Source of the DNA: DATAFT01 sp035544635
GTDB taxonomy: Bacteria > Acidobacteriota > Thermoanaerobaculia > Multivoradales > Multivoraceae
Length of the DNA: 16,935 bases
NCBI GenBank assembly: GCA_035544635.1
Contig: DATKDQ010000402.1
Coordinates: forward strand, 1-16,935
Reading direction: 5' to 3'
Positions 16,076 to 16,935 of this stretch are shown in pieces (the first letter of the stretch is position 1; every line of letters starts with the position of its first letter). The position numbers were made by a program, and so were the translations under genes. The notes under the pieces are model-generated. The model did no database searches. It had not been told where the DNA came from and saw only the letters and a program-made list of their open reading frames with translations.

Positions 16076-16935
16076 CGCGGCTCCCGTCCGGGGTGATCGT
16101 CCGTCACGTCCATGGCCCCCCGCGTGAGCGCCGCCGAGAGCGCCTCGCCCAGGAAGTGCACGAGTGGGATCAGGCGAGGGTACTCCATGCGGGAGGGCCC
16201 CAGGATCCCGAGGCTTCCCAGCGTCTCGTGGCCCACGCCGTAGCTGGTGGCGATCAGGCTGAAGTCGAGGCTCGAGGTGAGATCGCTCTCCTTTCCGATC
16301 ACCACCCGGACGCCCTGCCCCTCCATGCAGCGGTTCAACATCAGAACCAGCTGCGCCTTGTCTGCGAACGCCTGGAACAGGCGCTGCACCAGCTTGAGGT
16401 CCTTCATCTCCGGCTTGGAGAGGAGCGAACCGGTTCCCTCGACCACCACGTCCTGGGCCCGTGGGACGTCGAGCCCGTCCTTTGCCATGGCGAAGGCGCG
16501 CTGCATCAGAGTGTCCACCTGAGCCTTCTCGGCCGCCATCAGCTTGAGCAGGCGGTTGCGAACCTCGGACAACGCGAGCCCGGCGAAGTTCTCGGTCAGG
16601 TAGCTCGAGATGCGCGTCAGGTCCTCGCGCGGGATCACGTCGTCGATGTCGATGACCTTGTTGTCGATGAACCCGGTCGACGAGACCACGACGCAGAGCA
16701 CCTTGGTGCCGGGGAGGGGCACGAACTCGATCGAACGCAGCGTGACCTCGGCGCGCGCCGGGACCAGCACGATCGACACCTGGTCGGACAGCTCCGACAG
16801 CAGGTGCGACGCGATCAGGGTGAGGCTTTCGGCGTCGGCGGCCTTGCCCAGGTTCTCGTTGACATAACGGCGCAGCGACCTCGGCGGCGCGATCTCCTGC
16901 ATCAGGGCGTCGATGAAGAAGTGATAGCCGAGCGG
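16072..16935 (-). CDS. hrcA: Heat-inducible transcription repressor HrcA, 5' end outside the window
   Basis: HrcA represses chaperone operons by binding the CIRCE operator and depends on GroEL for activity. The visible frame is 287 residues and stays open to the right edge, beginning PLGYHFFIDALMQEI, which matches the conserved GYxFYVDxLM region that follows the N-terminal winged helix. About 70-80 residues including the DNA-binding domain should therefore lie outside; the internal ATG at 16902 is not the start. The family core is clear at MLNRCMEGQGVRVVIGKES, SLIATSYGVGHETLGSLGILGPSRMEYPRLIPLV and the C-terminal helix. It overlaps grpE by ATGA. Its own promoter and any CIRCE element would be to the right of the window; I found no CIRCE match inside it. 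Confidence 0.95.
   Translation of the reverse strand, partial: PLGYHFFIDALMQEIAPPRSLRRYVNENLGKAADAESLTLIASHLLSELSDQVSIVLVPARAEVTLRSIEFVPLPGTKVLCVVVSSTGFIDNKVIDIDDVIPREDLTRISSYLTENFAGLALSEVRNRLLKLMAAEKAQVDTLMQRAFAMAKDGLDVPRAQDVVVEGTGSLLSKPEMKDLKLVQRLFQAFADKAQLVLMLNRCMEGQGVRVVIGKESDLTSSLDFSLIATSYGVGHETLGSLGILGPSRMEYPRLIPLVHFLGEALSAALTRGAMDVTDDHPGREPR

Overview
This is a very GC-rich bacterial chromosomal segment made almost entirely of conserved housekeeping genes. All 15 protein genes I support lie on the minus strand, so transcription runs from the right end of the window to the left. Coding density is high, and the largest gap between genes is 212 bases (516-727); no stretch above 300 bases lacks a gene. 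I see no insertion sequences, phage genes, CRISPR arrays, tRNA or rRNA genes. The GC content, gene order (hrcA-grpE-dnaK-dnaJ-prmA-rsmE, then pilT-recX-alaS, then ffh-rpsP-khpA), and the type IV pilus ATPase and RND/MMPL lipid-type transporter suggest a Gram-negative, deltaproteobacterial-grade organism (Myxococcota, Desulfobacterota or Binatota-like). That placement is inference from gene content and not from a phylogeny.

Layout in transcription order. (1) Heat-shock block, 16935-12329: hrcA (5' end outside the window), grpE, dnaK and dnaJ. HrcA represses, and DnaK/DnaJ/GrpE form the Hsp70 folding machine. hrcA and grpE overlap by ATGA. grpE and dnaK are separated by 148 bases rich in inverted repeats. 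dnaK uses a TTG start with a good Shine-Dalgarno. (2) Ribosome-modification pair, 12315-10730: prmA (L11 methyltransferase) and rsmE (16S rRNA m3U1498 methyltransferase), overlapping by GTGA and 13 bases after dnaJ. (3) pilT (retraction-type ATPase) after a 101-base gap containing direct repeats, followed by overlapping recX and then alaS. (4) A 203-base gap with two hairpins, then a secreted lytic transglycosylase, pgsA (phosphatidylglycerophosphate synthase) and an MMPL/RND transporter, which form a cell-envelope block. (5) ffh (SRP54), whose Shine-Dalgarno includes part of the transporter's stop codon, then a 212-base gap with a hairpin, rpsP (S16), and khpA (KH-domain RNA-binding protein, cut by the left edge). 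This last part is the start of the common ffh-rpsP-khpA-rimM-trmD-rplS translation block.

No new defence, mobile or biosynthetic system is evident. The points worth a second look are modest: a DnaK that ends right after its helical lid, structured DNA between grpE and dnaK, an FtsY-like motif in Ffh, an MMPL transporter packed against ffh, recX coupled to pilT instead of recA, and hairpins or repeats in three intergenic gaps.
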